From: an uncultured Acidimicrobiales bacterium
Lineage (GTDB): Bacteria > Actinomycetota > Acidimicrobiia > Acidimicrobiales > SZUA-35
DNA length: 64,000 nt
Direction: 5' to 3'
Assembly: GCA_937922785.1 (NCBI GenBank)
Contig: CALAJQ010000006.1
Location: forward strand, 1 to 64,000
The position numbers were made by a program, and so were the translations under genes. Positions 54,511-63,570 of this stretch are shown here, one piece after another; within the stretch, counting starts at the first letter, position 1; each line of letters starts with the position of its first letter. Under the pieces are notes generated by a model that had not been told where the DNA came from, ran no database searches, and saw nothing but the letters and a program-made list of their open reading frames with translations.

Positions 54511-54978
54511 GTGGCTCAATTAGTGCTTGTGAACTACCGTGTTCAGGTGTTTGGAAACAGCGGCAATCTCGATCTTGACTGGCTATCTAAAGTGGGGGTC
54601 TTCAAAGGCTTTTCCCGCGATGAGCTGGAACAGGTAGCTGAATTGGGCCAGCGCGTGGATGCTGAGCCTGGCGCAGTCCTCACCGATCAGGGCCGGTTCG
54701 GCGACACGGCTTACCTGATCATCGAAGGTGAAGCCAACGTTTACATGAACGGCGAATACGTCACGAACGTCGCCGCAGAGACCTTGGTTGGCGAGATGGC
54801 CTTAGTTGAGCACCGCCCGCGCAATGCAACCGTTGTTGCCGAAACAGACATGGTCTTGGTCGGATTCGGAATTTCGGAGTTCGGCGAATTGCTTGAAAAG
54901 AACCCTTCGGCCAGAGAGGCCGTGATGGGCCTTCTTGGGCGACGAGTTCAAGAGAACGACGCCCGAAGAAACGAATAA
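54511..54978 (+). CDS. Cyclic-nucleotide-binding domain protein
   Basis: A 155-residue stand-alone CRP-like sensor domain (about 28-140). FKGFSRDELEQVAELGQRVDAEPGAVLTDQG and the phosphate-binding region VGEMALVEHRPRNATVVAE follow the CAP effector domain, with the Arg and Glu of cNMP-binding proteins. There is no helix-turn-helix, so it is not a transcription factor by itself. GTG start. It may act as a partner of another protein; neighbours give no clue. Confidence 0.85.
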   Translation: MAQLVLVNYRVQVFGNSGNLDLDWLSKVGVFKGFSRDELEQVAELGQRVDAEPGAVLTDQGRFGDTAYLIIEGEANVYMNGEYVTNVAAETLVGEMALVEHRPRNATVVAETDMVLVGFGISEFGELLEKNPSAREAVMGLLGRRVQENDARRNE

Positions 54979-55101
54979 GGGCTCATCCTGCTCCCAAGCG
55001 TTGAAAGATCGCTAGTTATTTCGGCTCAATCAGTCAACTGGGTATGGCTATCTTTGTGATTCATTGCCACAATTTGTCATCCCCTTATCAGGAGTTAGCT
55101 C

Positions 55102-56343
55102 ATGCCTTGGTCAAACGTTGAAGACACCGAATACTCCGCGCTCGAAGCAGCTGAGGTAGATCGTCAGAACACTGCGCTTCAGTTGATTGCGTCAGAGAAC
55201 TTTGCTTCGCCAGCAGTAATGTCGGCCACTGGTTCGGTCTTTACCAACAAGTACTCCGAGGGTTACCCGGGGCGTCGTTACTACGGCGGCAACTCTGTTG
55301 TGGATCAAGTTGAGAGTCTGGCGATCGAACGCATCTGCGCCCTCTTCGGAGCAGAGCATGCAAATGTTCAGCCGCACGCCGGCGCCAACGCGAATATGGC
55401 GGTTTACCAAGCCTTGCTTGAGCCAGGAGACACTGTGTTGGGCCTGAGCCTCGATCATGGTGGCCACCTAACTCATGGTTCGCCAGTTAATGCGTCGGGC
55501 AAGATGTACAACTTCGTTGGTTACGGACTCACTGAAAGCGATGAACGGATAGACATCGATCAGGTGCAACAGCTAGCTACCGAACACAAGCCCAAGCTGA
55601 TCGTCACCGGCGCCACCGCTTACCCTCGAAGCATAGATGCTCGCCCTTTTCGCGAAATCGCTGACTCAGTTGGAGCGCTTCTCATGTTCGATGCCGCTCA
55701 CATCGCTGGGCTCATCGCCGGTGGAGCACACCCGAACCCGGTTCCCTATTGCGACATAGTTACCTTCACCACGCACAAGACATTGCGCGGCCCACGGGGA
55801 GGTTGCATTCTTTCTACCGCCGATCTCGCAAAGAAGATCGACTCCGCAGTGTTCCCTGGGCAACAAGGTGGCCCGCAGGAGCACAGCATTGCTGCCAAGG
55901 CGGTCGCATTCCTCGAGGCCGCCCAGCCCGAGTTTGCTACCTACTCAGCGCAAATCGTTGCTAACGCTCAGGCGCTGGCTAAGCAGCTTTCCGAAGAAGG
56001 GTTCCGACTTGTCTCGGGCGGAACCGACAACCACCTGTTGCTAGTTGACTTGCGACCCTTCGACGCCGAACTCGACGGCAAGGTTGCACAGATCGTCCTA
56101 GACGAGGCCGGAATAACCCTGAACCGCAACTCGATTCCCGATGACCCTCGCTCTCCGTTTGTCACCTCAGGTATTCGAATTGGCACGCCGGCAGTTACCA
56201 CCCAGGGCATGACCGAGGAACACATGGTCACCATCGGCCAGCTAATTGCCCGAACGCTCCGCAACCGAGATGACGATGCAGTGGTTGCAGAAATCCGCGA
56301 AGAAGTCCGCGCTTTGTGCGTTCCCTTCGCTCCGTACCCATAA
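55102..56343 (+). CDS. glyA: Serine hydroxymethyltransferase
   Basis: Interconverts serine and glycine with tetrahydrofolate and PLP; 413 residues. The PLP-Lys is in [15 protein letters not shown], the N-terminal motif is [38 protein letters not shown] (positions about 27-63), and [12 protein letters not shown] follows. AGGAG sits about six bases before the ATG. The gap before it (54979-55101) has no recognised riboswitch. Its 3' end faces a convergent MFS gene across a strong hairpin. Confidence 0.97.
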   Translation: MPWSNVEDTEYSALEAAEVDRQNTALQLIASENFASPAVMSATGSVFTNKYSEGYPGRRYYGGNSVVDQVESLAIERICALFGAEHANVQPHAGANANMAVYQALLEPGDTVLGLSLDHGGHLTHGSPVNASGKMYNFVGYGLTESDERIDIDQVQQLATEHKPKLIVTGATAYPRSIDARPFREIADSVGALLMFDAAHIAGLIAGGAHPNPVPYCDIVTFTTHKTLRGPRGGCILSTADLAKKIDSAVFPGQQGGPQEHSIAAKAVAFLEAAQPEFATYSAQIVANAQALAKQLSEEGFRLVSGGTDNHLLLVDLRPFDAELDGKVAQIVLDEAGITLNRNSIPDDPRSPFVTSGIRIGTPAVTTQGMTEEHMVTIGQLIARTLRNRDDDAVVAEIREEVRALCVPFAPYP

Positions 56344-56387
56344 CCCACTACGGTTTTGGCCGCATAGGCCGTCACCCCGAGACGCTT

Positions 56388-56427
56388 TGGCCGCATAACC
56401 CGTCGTTCCTGACGACGTATGCGGCCA
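56388..56427. terminator. Hairpin between convergent glyA and MFS gene
   Basis: TGGCCGCATA (56388-56397) pairs with TATGCGGCCA (56418-56427), and CGTCG (56401-56405) with CGACG (56413-56417), giving about 15 bp with a three-base bulge and a seven-base loop. It has no clear T-tract, so it may act in either direction as a weak or bidirectional terminator. A second, partial copy, TTTTGGCCGCATA, occurs at 56354-56366. Confidence 0.6.
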
Positions 56428-56437
56428 GAAGCTGATG

Positions 56438-57649
56438 CTAGGAACCCGATGTCGCTACCAGCGGCAGCGCCGTTTTCATTCCTGGCAGCTGGGCCACGCC
56501 AGTTCTTAGCCACACGAGAGACAAGGCAATCAGGCCAGCCAGAACTACGTACATCGTTCGGAAGCCTGCAGTGTCGGCGATGATGCCCAATACCGGGATG
56601 GCAGCCGTCGACCCGAGGTCGTTGGCAAGCACCAGAGTTGAAACGACCCTGGCCCGAACTCCTGGCGGCCGGCTGTCGGTGGCAATCAACATAAAGATCG
56701 GTGTGGCGTAGGCCGATCCGATTCCCATAACGACGGCACCCGCAAACAACCAAACGATGTTCTGCGCGGCGGCAAGAATTAGCGAAGCAACGGCCAGCAG
56801 AATCACCGAGCCGCTGGAAACCATCAAGCGGTCACCGTCCAACAACTTGGATCCGAACGCCCTTAACAGGAGCGCCACAACTGCATAGGTCGAGATGATC
56901 GAACCGACCTCGACCACCCCGAGCTCTTCTCCCCAGGGCTGAATGAAGCCTTGGAAACCCATGAATCCTGCGATCGCGACGAACGAGGTCAGTCCGACTT
57001 TCAGTGCAGTGGCATCGAACATGTCAGAAAGCCCACCCAAGTTTGGGTTGACGTCGGGGGGTCGAGTCTCGGGAAGGACAAAGCCAGCAATAGCACTTGT
57101 AAGTGCAAAGGCTGACGCTCCGAGGTAAGCCTGCGAAAAGTTGTCGGTGCCAAGTAAGAACTCCCCGGCAACCGGTCCGATCGCAAATCCAGCAAACGTG
57201 GAGGCAGCGAACCATCCGAATACTTGTGCCCTGCGTTCAGGCGAGGGCATCTCGGTGGCGATCGTCGCTAATCCCACGTACATGACAGATCCGAATAGTC
57301 CAGCCAGAAAGCGCGCCGAGTAGAGGTAGTTGAGGCCAGCCTCGGCTGCGGGGACGTGGGTGAACTGGGCAACAGCGGCACCCAGGCCGCCCAGCACGAC
57401 CATGGGACTTCGGCCAAACCTGTCGTTGAGGTACCCGACGAATGGCCTGCCGGCCAAAAGTCCGAACCCGAAGAACGAGAACGCTAAGCCAATCTCGGTG
57501 TTGCCGCCGCCGGGGACGTCTTTGACAAGTTGGGGCAGGACTCGAAACGAGACCCCAGCAGTGGCGAAGTAAGTGACGCTTGCGAGAATTACAGCAGTGG
57601 TGGCGAAGAAGCTGTCGTTGTGTGGTGTTTCGCCGACGGGTTGGGACAA
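56438..57649 (-). CDS. MFS transporter
   Basis: A 403-residue major facilitator with about twelve hydrophobic segments. Motif A-like GYLNDRFGRSP lies after TM2 (about residue 75). The start is a TTG at 57649, chosen because longer frames would overlap the upstream phosphatase gene; the first residues read MSQPVGETPHND. The branch of the family is not clear and the substrate is unknown. It is 47 bases downstream of the alkaline-phosphatase-like gene and may share its transcript. Confidence 0.8.
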   Translation of the reverse strand: MSQPVGETPHNDSFFATTAVILASVTYFATAGVSFRVLPQLVKDVPGGGNTEIGLAFSFFGFGLLAGRPFVGYLNDRFGRSPMVVLGGLGAAVAQFTHVPAAEAGLNYLYSARFLAGLFGSVMYVGLATIATEMPSPERRAQVFGWFAASTFAGFAIGPVAGEFLLGTDNFSQAYLGASAFALTSAIAGFVLPETRPPDVNPNLGGLSDMFDATALKVGLTSFVAIAGFMGFQGFIQPWGEELGVVEVGSIISTYAVVALLLRAFGSKLLDGDRLMVSSGSVILLAVASLILAAAQNIVWLFAGAVVMGIGSAYATPIFMLIATDSRPPGVRARVVSTLVLANDLGSTAAIPVLGIIADTAGFRTMYVVLAGLIALSLVWLRTGVAQLPGMKTALPLVATSGS

Positions 57650-57696
57650 GCCACTGACGTTAGGGCCAGCTGACCCAAGCTCAAACTTGGGCGAGT

Positions 57697-58719
57697 CTAG
57701 ATCCCGAGCAGCCTTGAGATGAGGGGGGCGTAAGTGAGCGTGGTTGGCTGTTCTGTCTCGAATTGACTCGCCAACTCTGGAACGATCGAGTGACCGCCCG
57801 AAACGATCGCCAGCTGGGTTCGACACCTTGGGCTCCCGTGATTACCCATCGTGTAGCGTTCGCGCTTGCCGAACATGAAGCCCGGTTCTGTCCACGCCAA
57901 CACGGTTTGGTCATCAGCTCGGGTTGCGCCGCCAACACCATCGACCGATGCGATCTGCTCCGGAGTCACATCGCCAACAACAATTGCGCCTGTGCCGTCG
58001 TGAGCGACCACCGCCTGCCAACCGTTCGATTCGACCGCCCCGCGAAGATTGATTGCCTGTTCTTCGGTGATCTGTTCTTGGGTGTGGTCACTGATGGTGA
58101 ACAGGACTGTGTTGTCCCAGCCCTCTGCCAACAGTGAAACGAGCTCTGAATATGACTGGTCGCTGGCCTTGATCTGAGCCAAGGCCTCTTCGCTGTCGGG
58201 CCCGAAAACGTGCAAGGTGGTGTCCGGCTCGTTGAGGTGTAACACCACCAGGTCAGCGGACAGATCTACCGCAGACGCCGCGGCAACTACTGCGGAGTCT
58301 GCGGCGTACCCGTAGGCATCCAATTCTGTTCCAGCAGGCACCTCCGGAGTCGGCGGCCAGCATGCCGTGGCCGACTGAGCGCCAATGGCGGTAACGATGT
58401 GGTGGTCGCCAACTACGGCCACGCTACGTAGCCCTGCGTTGTTGCATTTGTCGAACAGGGTTTCGCCCCTGGGGCCAAGTTCGGCGGTGGGGCTGAACTT
58501 GTTGTCGACCCAGCCGGCGTTTCCCCAAAGCTTGGTTTCGACAGGGTCAAGCCCTGTGACGAAGGCAGCATGGTTGGAGTAGGTGACCGAAATCGGCAGC
58601 GATAGACCGCCCTCTGGCGCCCGGCCTCCGGCGCACGCTTGGGCCCAGATGTTTGGCGTGTCGGTGGCGTTGACCATCGAATGAGGCATTGAATCCATGA
58701 TGAGCAGCACTACTCGCAT
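57697..58719 (-). CDS. Alkaline-phosphatase superfamily protein (nucleotide pyrophosphatase-like)
   Basis: A 340-residue protein of the type I phosphodiesterase/nucleotide pyrophosphatase group. LLIMDSMPHSM holds the first metal Asp, SNHAAF a likely nucleophile region (YSNHAAFVTG), and VLHLNEPDTTLHVFGP and LFTISDHTQEQ hold the second-site Asp and His residues. A further His is in YTMGNHGSP. No signal peptide, so it is probably cytoplasmic. The nucleophile Thr or Ser is not certain. Confidence 0.78.
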   Translation of the reverse strand: MRVVLLIMDSMPHSMVNATDTPNIWAQACAGGRAPEGGLSLPISVTYSNHAAFVTGLDPVETKLWGNAGWVDNKFSPTAELGPRGETLFDKCNNAGLRSVAVVGDHHIVTAIGAQSATACWPPTPEVPAGTELDAYGYAADSAVVAAASAVDLSADLVVLHLNEPDTTLHVFGPDSEEALAQIKASDQSYSELVSLLAEGWDNTVLFTISDHTQEQITEEQAINLRGAVESNGWQAVVAHDGTGAIVVGDVTPEQIASVDGVGGATRADDQTVLAWTEPGFMFGKRERYTMGNHGSPRCRTQLAIVSGGHSIVPELASQFETEQPTTLTYAPLISRLLGI

Positions 58720-58807
58720 GAGCGAACGTTATCCGGGTCGCTCTTACCAGCGCTCGTAGTGATGGGCTCGCTAGTGATGATCGTCGCCATCGTGTTAACG
58801 TCACTGC

Positions 58808-60034
58808 GTGCCAGCGACCCTTACCTCATATGCAATTGTGGGTGGAGTGGCCGCTGCGGTGACGGTCTTGACGGTGCCAGTGTTCCGCGTAATAGCCGAA
58901 ACAAAGGGAATGACCGCAACTCCGAACGAGCGCGATGCCCACGACCGGCCGACCGCAAACATCGGCGGGGGAGCGATGCTTGTTGGTTTTATCGTGGCCT
59001 ACGGAGTGGCATGGCTTAGTGGAATGTTTGACTCAGTCTTCACCGACTCCACCGACCCGATCGGAATCTTGTTCTGTGCAGTTCTGGCCTATGTGGTTGG
59101 CTTGCGTGACGATGTGCGAGCAATTTCAGCCCCGGCAAAGATCGCTGGTCTTGTGCTGGCCGGATCGATCCTTGCTGTCAGCGGTGTTTCAATAATTTGG
59201 TTCCGGATTCCGTTTGTGGATCCGATCGTTTTGGACCCAAGCCTTAGCTTTTTGATTTCGGTCATTTGGATCTTGGTGATGGCCAACGCAGTTAACTTCA
59301 TTGACGGGTTGGATGGCCTTGCTGCGGGCATCGTCGGAATCGGTGCGATCTCCTTCTTTGCCTACTCGCTGCGGCTCACCTCGGTCGACATTCTTGAGGC
59401 AAACAATGTTGGACCGCTAGTGGCGGTAATCGTGGCTGGTATGTGTCTGGGATTTCTGCCCTGGAACACCCATCCGGCAAAGATCTTTATGGGAGATGGT
59501 GGGTCCCTGTTGCTCGGCTCGATGATGGCGGCCTCCACTATGGCGGTCGGCGGCCGAATCGACGATCCTTACTCGGGTCAAACCTTCTTCTTTTACGCTC
59601 CGCTGGTTATTCCAGTAGTGATTCTCGGTGTGCCAATTTTGGATACGGCTTTCGCCATCATTCGCCGTGCCAGCCGCGGTCAGGCATTGTCCACCGCAGA
59701 CAAGGACCATCTTCATCATCGTTTGATGCGTCTCGGACACGGGCACAGAACTTCTGTGAACATATTGTGGGCTTGGACTGCATTGCTGAGCGGGTTTGTT
59801 TTGTGGCCGGTTTACAACAACGGCCAGCTTGACGCCATCGTGCCTGGAGGCGTAGTCGCATTGGCGTTGATCCTCTACATGTTGTTCAAACCAGGCTTGG
59901 CGCGCGATCGTCGCAGTGCTCCCCGAGGCGGTCGGCGGACCACCGATGGGCCGCCTAAGGAAGAGGCCGAGCCGGTTGCTCATCCACGACCTCGGCTTGT
60001 GCCAGACCCGGACTCAAAGCGTCAGGCATCATAA
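58808..60034 (+). CDS. Undecaprenyl-phosphate sugar-1-P transferase (WecA/TagO/MraY family)
   Basis: A 408-residue polytopic membrane enzyme that starts lipid-linked glycopolymers by adding a sugar-1-phosphate to undecaprenyl phosphate. Motifs: RDAHDRPTANIGGGAMLVG, NAVNFIDGLDGLAAGI with the Asp pair, and FMGDGGSLLLGS. The HLHHRLMRLGHGHR segment is of the WecA/TagO type rather than MraY. A charged C-terminal tail of about 45 residues is extra. It may start the polymer exported by the 30-38 kb genes. GTG start. Confidence 0.92.
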   Translation: MPATLTSYAIVGGVAAAVTVLTVPVFRVIAETKGMTATPNERDAHDRPTANIGGGAMLVGFIVAYGVAWLSGMFDSVFTDSTDPIGILFCAVLAYVVGLRDDVRAISAPAKIAGLVLAGSILAVSGVSIIWFRIPFVDPIVLDPSLSFLISVIWILVMANAVNFIDGLDGLAAGIVGIGAISFFAYSLRLTSVDILEANNVGPLVAVIVAGMCLGFLPWNTHPAKIFMGDGGSLLLGSMMAASTMAVGGRIDDPYSGQTFFFYAPLVIPVVILGVPILDTAFAIIRRASRGQALSTADKDHLHHRLMRLGHGHRTSVNILWAWTALLSGFVLWPVYNNGQLDAIVPGGVVALALILYMLFKPGLARDRRSAPRGGRRTTDGPPKEEAEPVAHPRPRLVPDPDSKRQAS

Positions 60035-60099
60035 GGTTGCATTGGCCGTCCTGGCCCCCTATCGTTCTGCCGTTGCAGCGTGCATTTTTGCGCGCGTAA

Positions 60100-60357
60100 G
60101 TGAAGACCACCGTGGAACAAACCTCGCCCCCTCTTAGTGAACATCTCAACCAAAGCGCCGGCTCGTTTGAGCTAGTGCTTTCGGCAGTGATTTTCGGTTT
60201 GTTTGGTCTTTGGTTAGACACCAAGTTCGGAATCCGTCCTTGGCTAACAGTTGCGTTTACGGTTCTCGGTTTCATCGGTTCATGTGGTTCGATGTACTAC
60301 AGGTACAAGCATCGCATTTCGCTACTCAACGAGGCTCGGGAGGTGACACCCAAATGA
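60100..60357 (+). CDS. AtpZ/AtpI-like membrane protein
   Basis: An 85-residue protein with two membrane segments (about residues 22-40 and 45-63), the pattern of AtpZ-like (F0F1-ATPase accessory) proteins found at the front of ATP synthase operons. It probably helps with c-ring assembly or ion supply. The start given is GTG 60100; a GTG nine bases on is also possible. Its TGA overlaps the next ATG by four bases. Confidence 0.75.
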   Translation: MKTTVEQTSPPLSEHLNQSAGSFELVLSAVIFGLFGLWLDTKFGIRPWLTVAFTVLGFIGSCGSMYYRYKHRISLLNEAREVTPK

Positions 60358-60812
60358 CCGCATTCACTGATCGGCTAGAGGGACCGTCGCCCGCTGCTGA
60401 AATTGCCAGAGACATGGTTAAGCGTGGCGTTCCAATGATTCCTGTTGGTCTGGTCATTGGTGCAATTTGGGCTGGTTCGAACGGCGCTTTGTCTGTTGGA
60501 TACGCAATGGTCCTGATCCTGTTTAACTTCTTGCTTTCGGCCTACCTACTGGGTTGGGCTGCTCAGATCTCATTTGCCATGGTGGCCGCAGCGTCACTTG
60601 GTGGTTACCTTCTGCGTCTTGCGATTGTCTTCGCTGCGGTTTACCTAGTTAAAGACATGTCGTGGGTAGCGCTGGTTCCAATGTGCATTGCCATTATCGT
60701 GACCCATCTTGGGTTATTGATTTGGGAGCTCCGTTACGTGAGCGCCTCAATGGCCTATCCCGGTTTGAAACCGTCTACAGACGGACGATCGGTCGCTAAC
60801 AGCGTCCGTTAA
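60354..60812 (+). CDS. atpI: ATP synthase operon membrane protein (AtpI-like)
   Basis: A 152-residue membrane protein with four hydrophobic segments. Its place directly before atpB and the topology fit AtpI, which helps assemble the c-ring and keep Mg in the membrane in other bacteria. The start ATG 60354 overlaps the previous stop by four bases, so the longer upstream frame is not used. The sequence is divergent and the assignment rests mainly on context. Confidence 0.7.
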   Translation: MTAFTDRLEGPSPAAEIARDMVKRGVPMIPVGLVIGAIWAGSNGALSVGYAMVLILFNFLLSAYLLGWAAQISFAMVAAASLGGYLLRLAIVFAAVYLVKDMSWVALVPMCIAIIVTHLGLLIWELRYVSASMAYPGLKPSTDGRSVANSVR

Positions 60813-60828
60813 TTTAGGAGCATTACTA

Positions 60829-61584
60829 GTGTTCGCACTTGAATTCCCATCAATTGACAACTTGGTTAAGTGGCCTGAGTACCTCTTCGAGGGAACCTTT
60901 GCTGGCTTTAACAAGATCTCGCTGATTCTTGTCTTGGCGATGCTGATCCCCACGGTCCTATTCTTGCTCGCAAAGCGCGACTTGGTACCGCGGGGTATTC
61001 AGAACATCGTTGAGAGCATCGTCGAGTTCGTTGAGAACCAGATCATCATGGCCGCAATTGGTCCGGAAGGCATGAAGTACCTGCCGCTTCTGTTGAGTAT
61101 TTTCCTGTTTGTCTTCTTCGGGAACATCTTCGAGGTAATTCCAACCTTCCAGATGCCTGCCAACGCTCGCATGGCAAACCCGCTCATTCTTGCCGTCGTT
61201 GTCTGGGTCACCTTTATCGGCGCAGGCATCAAGGCCCAGGGCTTTGGTGGATTTATGAAGTCCAGCTTGGTTCCCCCGGGCACACCAGCCGCTCTTCTTC
61301 CACTGATGATGCTGATCGAGTTCATCTCGACTTTCCTTCTTCGCCCCTTCGGCCTAGCGGTTCGTCTTTTCGCCAACATGTTGGCTGGCCACATTTTGCT
61401 GGTCACCTTCGGCGTGCTTTGTATAACCCTTTGGACGCTCAGCCCACTAGTGGTTGTCTTGCCGTTCAGCTTCGGAATGTTGGTCGCACTGACCGGCTTC
61501 GAAATGATGGTGGCTTTCCTTCAGGCATTCATTTTCGCCCTGTTGGCAGCGGTCTACATCAACCTTTCGATCCACGCTCACTAG
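60829..61584 (+). CDS. atpB: ATP synthase F0 subunit a
   Basis: The stator part of the proton channel, 251 residues, in the membrane. The essential Arg lies in RPFGLAVRLFANMLAGH, and the C-terminal helix (MMVAFLQAFIFALLAAVYI) forms the second half channel with the conserved Gln. GTG start, after GGAG (60816-60819). Confidence 0.95.
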   Translation: MFALEFPSIDNLVKWPEYLFEGTFAGFNKISLILVLAMLIPTVLFLLAKRDLVPRGIQNIVESIVEFVENQIIMAAIGPEGMKYLPLLLSIFLFVFFGNIFEVIPTFQMPANARMANPLILAVVVWVTFIGAGIKAQGFGGFMKSSLVPPGTPAALLPLMMLIEFISTFLLRPFGLAVRLFANMLAGHILLVTFGVLCITLWTLSPLVVVLPFSFGMLVALTGFEMMVAFLQAFIFALLAAVYINLSIHAH

Positions 61585-61622
61585 AGCGTCGATTAGTTAA
61601 CCAGCAATCAATAATTCTCTAA

Positions 61623-61940
<318 letters not shown>

Positions 61941-61952
61941 GCAGGAGCGCAC

Positions 61953-62486
61953 ATGTCGCTACTCCTAATCATTGCAGCGGAAGGGCCCGCCAAAGAGGCG
62001 GACAACCCGATTCTGCCGGTGGTTCCAGAGCTTTTCTGGAGCGCCCTGACTTTTGCTGCGTTCTTTTTGCTGATCAAATTCGTGCTCTTGCCTCCGGTTA
62101 AGCGCACGATGGATCTGCGAGCCGAGGCCATCCGCTCTGATCTCGATGCCGCTGAAGCAGCCAAGGCGTCCGCGTCTTCGGCAGCTGGTGACGTTGATGA
62201 TCAGCTTGCTGGCGCCCGCGCAGAGGCTGCGGCCGTTATCGACGCAGCTCGATCAGAAGCAGAAACCGAACGTCAAAGCATCTTGGCTCAGGCAAACGCC
62301 GAAGTTGCCAAGATGAAAGAGCTAGCCGAGGCTGATTTGGCGGCTGCTCGCTCCCAGGCAATGGATCAAGTTCGACCCAAGGTGGCCGAGCTTGCTACAT
62401 CGGCAGCTTCAAAAGCGATGGACCGAACCATCGACGTCGAAGCCGCCCGCCCAATTGTTGATTCTTACCTGTCTAACTCGAACTAA
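61953..62486 (+). CDS. atpF: ATP synthase F0 subunit b
   Basis: The peripheral stalk subunit, 177 residues, with one N-terminal membrane helix (PELFWSALTFAAFFLLIKFVLLPPV) and a long charged coiled coil that reaches up to F1. It lies 12 bases after atpE and ten before a second b-type gene. Confidence 0.93.
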   Translation: MSLLLIIAAEGPAKEADNPILPVVPELFWSALTFAAFFLLIKFVLLPPVKRTMDLRAEAIRSDLDAAEAAKASASSAAGDVDDQLAGARAEAAAVIDAARSEAETERQSILAQANAEVAKMKELAEADLAAARSQAMDQVRPKVAELATSAASKAMDRTIDVEAARPIVDSYLSNSN

Positions 62487-62496
62487 AGGCTGATTC

Positions 62497-63018
62497 ATGC
62501 TTTCCATCCTCGCTGCCGAAGCGCCCAACGGGCCGCAACTCGCTGGTGACATAAACGAGGTCTACTGGGGTTCCGTAGCGTTCTTCGTCGTAGTGGGCTT
62601 GCTCTACAAGTTTGCTTACCCAGCGGCGCGAGACGGTCTCAAAGGTCGAAGCGACCGTATCTCAGCCGAGTTGTCGGCTGCTGCGTTGGCCCGATCTGAA
62701 GCAGAGACTGCACTCACCGCATCGACCCAGGACCTCCCTGACGTTTCGATGGAAGCGAACAAGCTTCGTGAAGAGTCCCACGCAACTGCTGCCAAGTTGA
62801 AGGCCGACATTGTCGCCAAGGCCCACAGCGATGCCGAGGATCTCAAGGTCAGGGCCGCAAGCGATATCTCGAACCAGACCAGTCAGGCACTGGCCGACAT
62901 TCGAGACGAAGTCGCACGCCTTACTCGGGGAGCAACTGAGAAAGTCGTCGAGGGCAATCTCAACCCTGCTTCTCAATCAGACTTGATCGATGCTTACATC
63001 ACAAAGGTTGGTGGCTAA
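62497..63018 (+). CDS. Second b-type (b') subunit of ATP synthase
   Basis: A 173-residue b-like protein: one membrane helix near the N-terminus (VYWGSVAFFVVVGLLYKFAYPAA), then a coiled coil with few gaps. With the atpF product it would make a b/b' heterodimer stalk. It overlaps the atpH start by one base. Mycobacteria have a b-delta fusion instead; here b' and delta are separate proteins. Confidence 0.88.
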   Translation: MLSILAAEAPNGPQLAGDINEVYWGSVAFFVVVGLLYKFAYPAARDGLKGRSDRISAELSAAALARSEAETALTASTQDLPDVSMEANKLREESHATAAKLKADIVAKAHSDAEDLKVRAASDISNQTSQALADIRDEVARLTRGATEKVVEGNLNPASQSDLIDAYITKVGG

Positions 63019-63536
63019 TGAGCGTTCAAGGCTACGCAGACGCACTTCTAGCAGTTGCGTCATCCGAAGGCGACCTCGCCAACACAAAGGCCCAGCTACT
63101 GGATGTTGCTCGGGCTGTAGATGGCAACGAGGAACTCCGCTCGTCTTTGTCCAATAACCTTTTGCCGTCGGCTGTACGAGGCCAGATCGTTTCTGACCTC
63201 TTGGCCAACAAGGCATCAACCACTGTCCAAGCGCTGGTATCGCTCATCGTCACCGGCGGCAAGGGCGCTCAGCTTGGCGAGATTGTCAACGCATTTGCAG
63301 CTAACGCTGCAACCGCTGGCGGTAAGAACCTTGCAGTAGTGCGAACGGCTGTTCCACTTAGCGATTCTCAGCGAACCCGCTTGGCCGCCGCCCTGGCATC
63401 AACTGCCGGTGGCGAAGTTGAGATTCAAGAAGAAATTGATCCTTCGGTTGTTGGCGGCGTCGTCACCACCATTGGCGACACTGTCATTGACGGTTCGCTC
63501 CGTACCCGCCTTAACCAGATTCGTGAAGCCCTCTAG
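63018..63536 (+). CDS. atpH: ATP synthase F1 subunit delta
   Basis: Joins the b stalk to the top of F1; 172 residues. The N-terminal helical domain (GYADALLAVASSEGDLANTKAQL) and the C-terminal region (VVRTAVPLSDSQRTRLAAALASTAGGEVEIQEEIDPSVVGGVVTTIGDTVIDGSLRTRLNQIREAL) match OSCP/delta. The ATG overlaps the previous stop. Confidence 0.95.
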   Translation: MSVQGYADALLAVASSEGDLANTKAQLLDVARAVDGNEELRSSLSNNLLPSAVRGQIVSDLLANKASTTVQALVSLIVTGGKGAQLGEIVNAFAANAATAGGKNLAVVRTAVPLSDSQRTRLAAALASTAGGEVEIQEEIDPSVVGGVVTTIGDTVIDGSLRTRLNQIREAL

Positions 63537-63570
63537 GGCAGCCGGCACCAGAAAAAGAGACTAAGAAACC

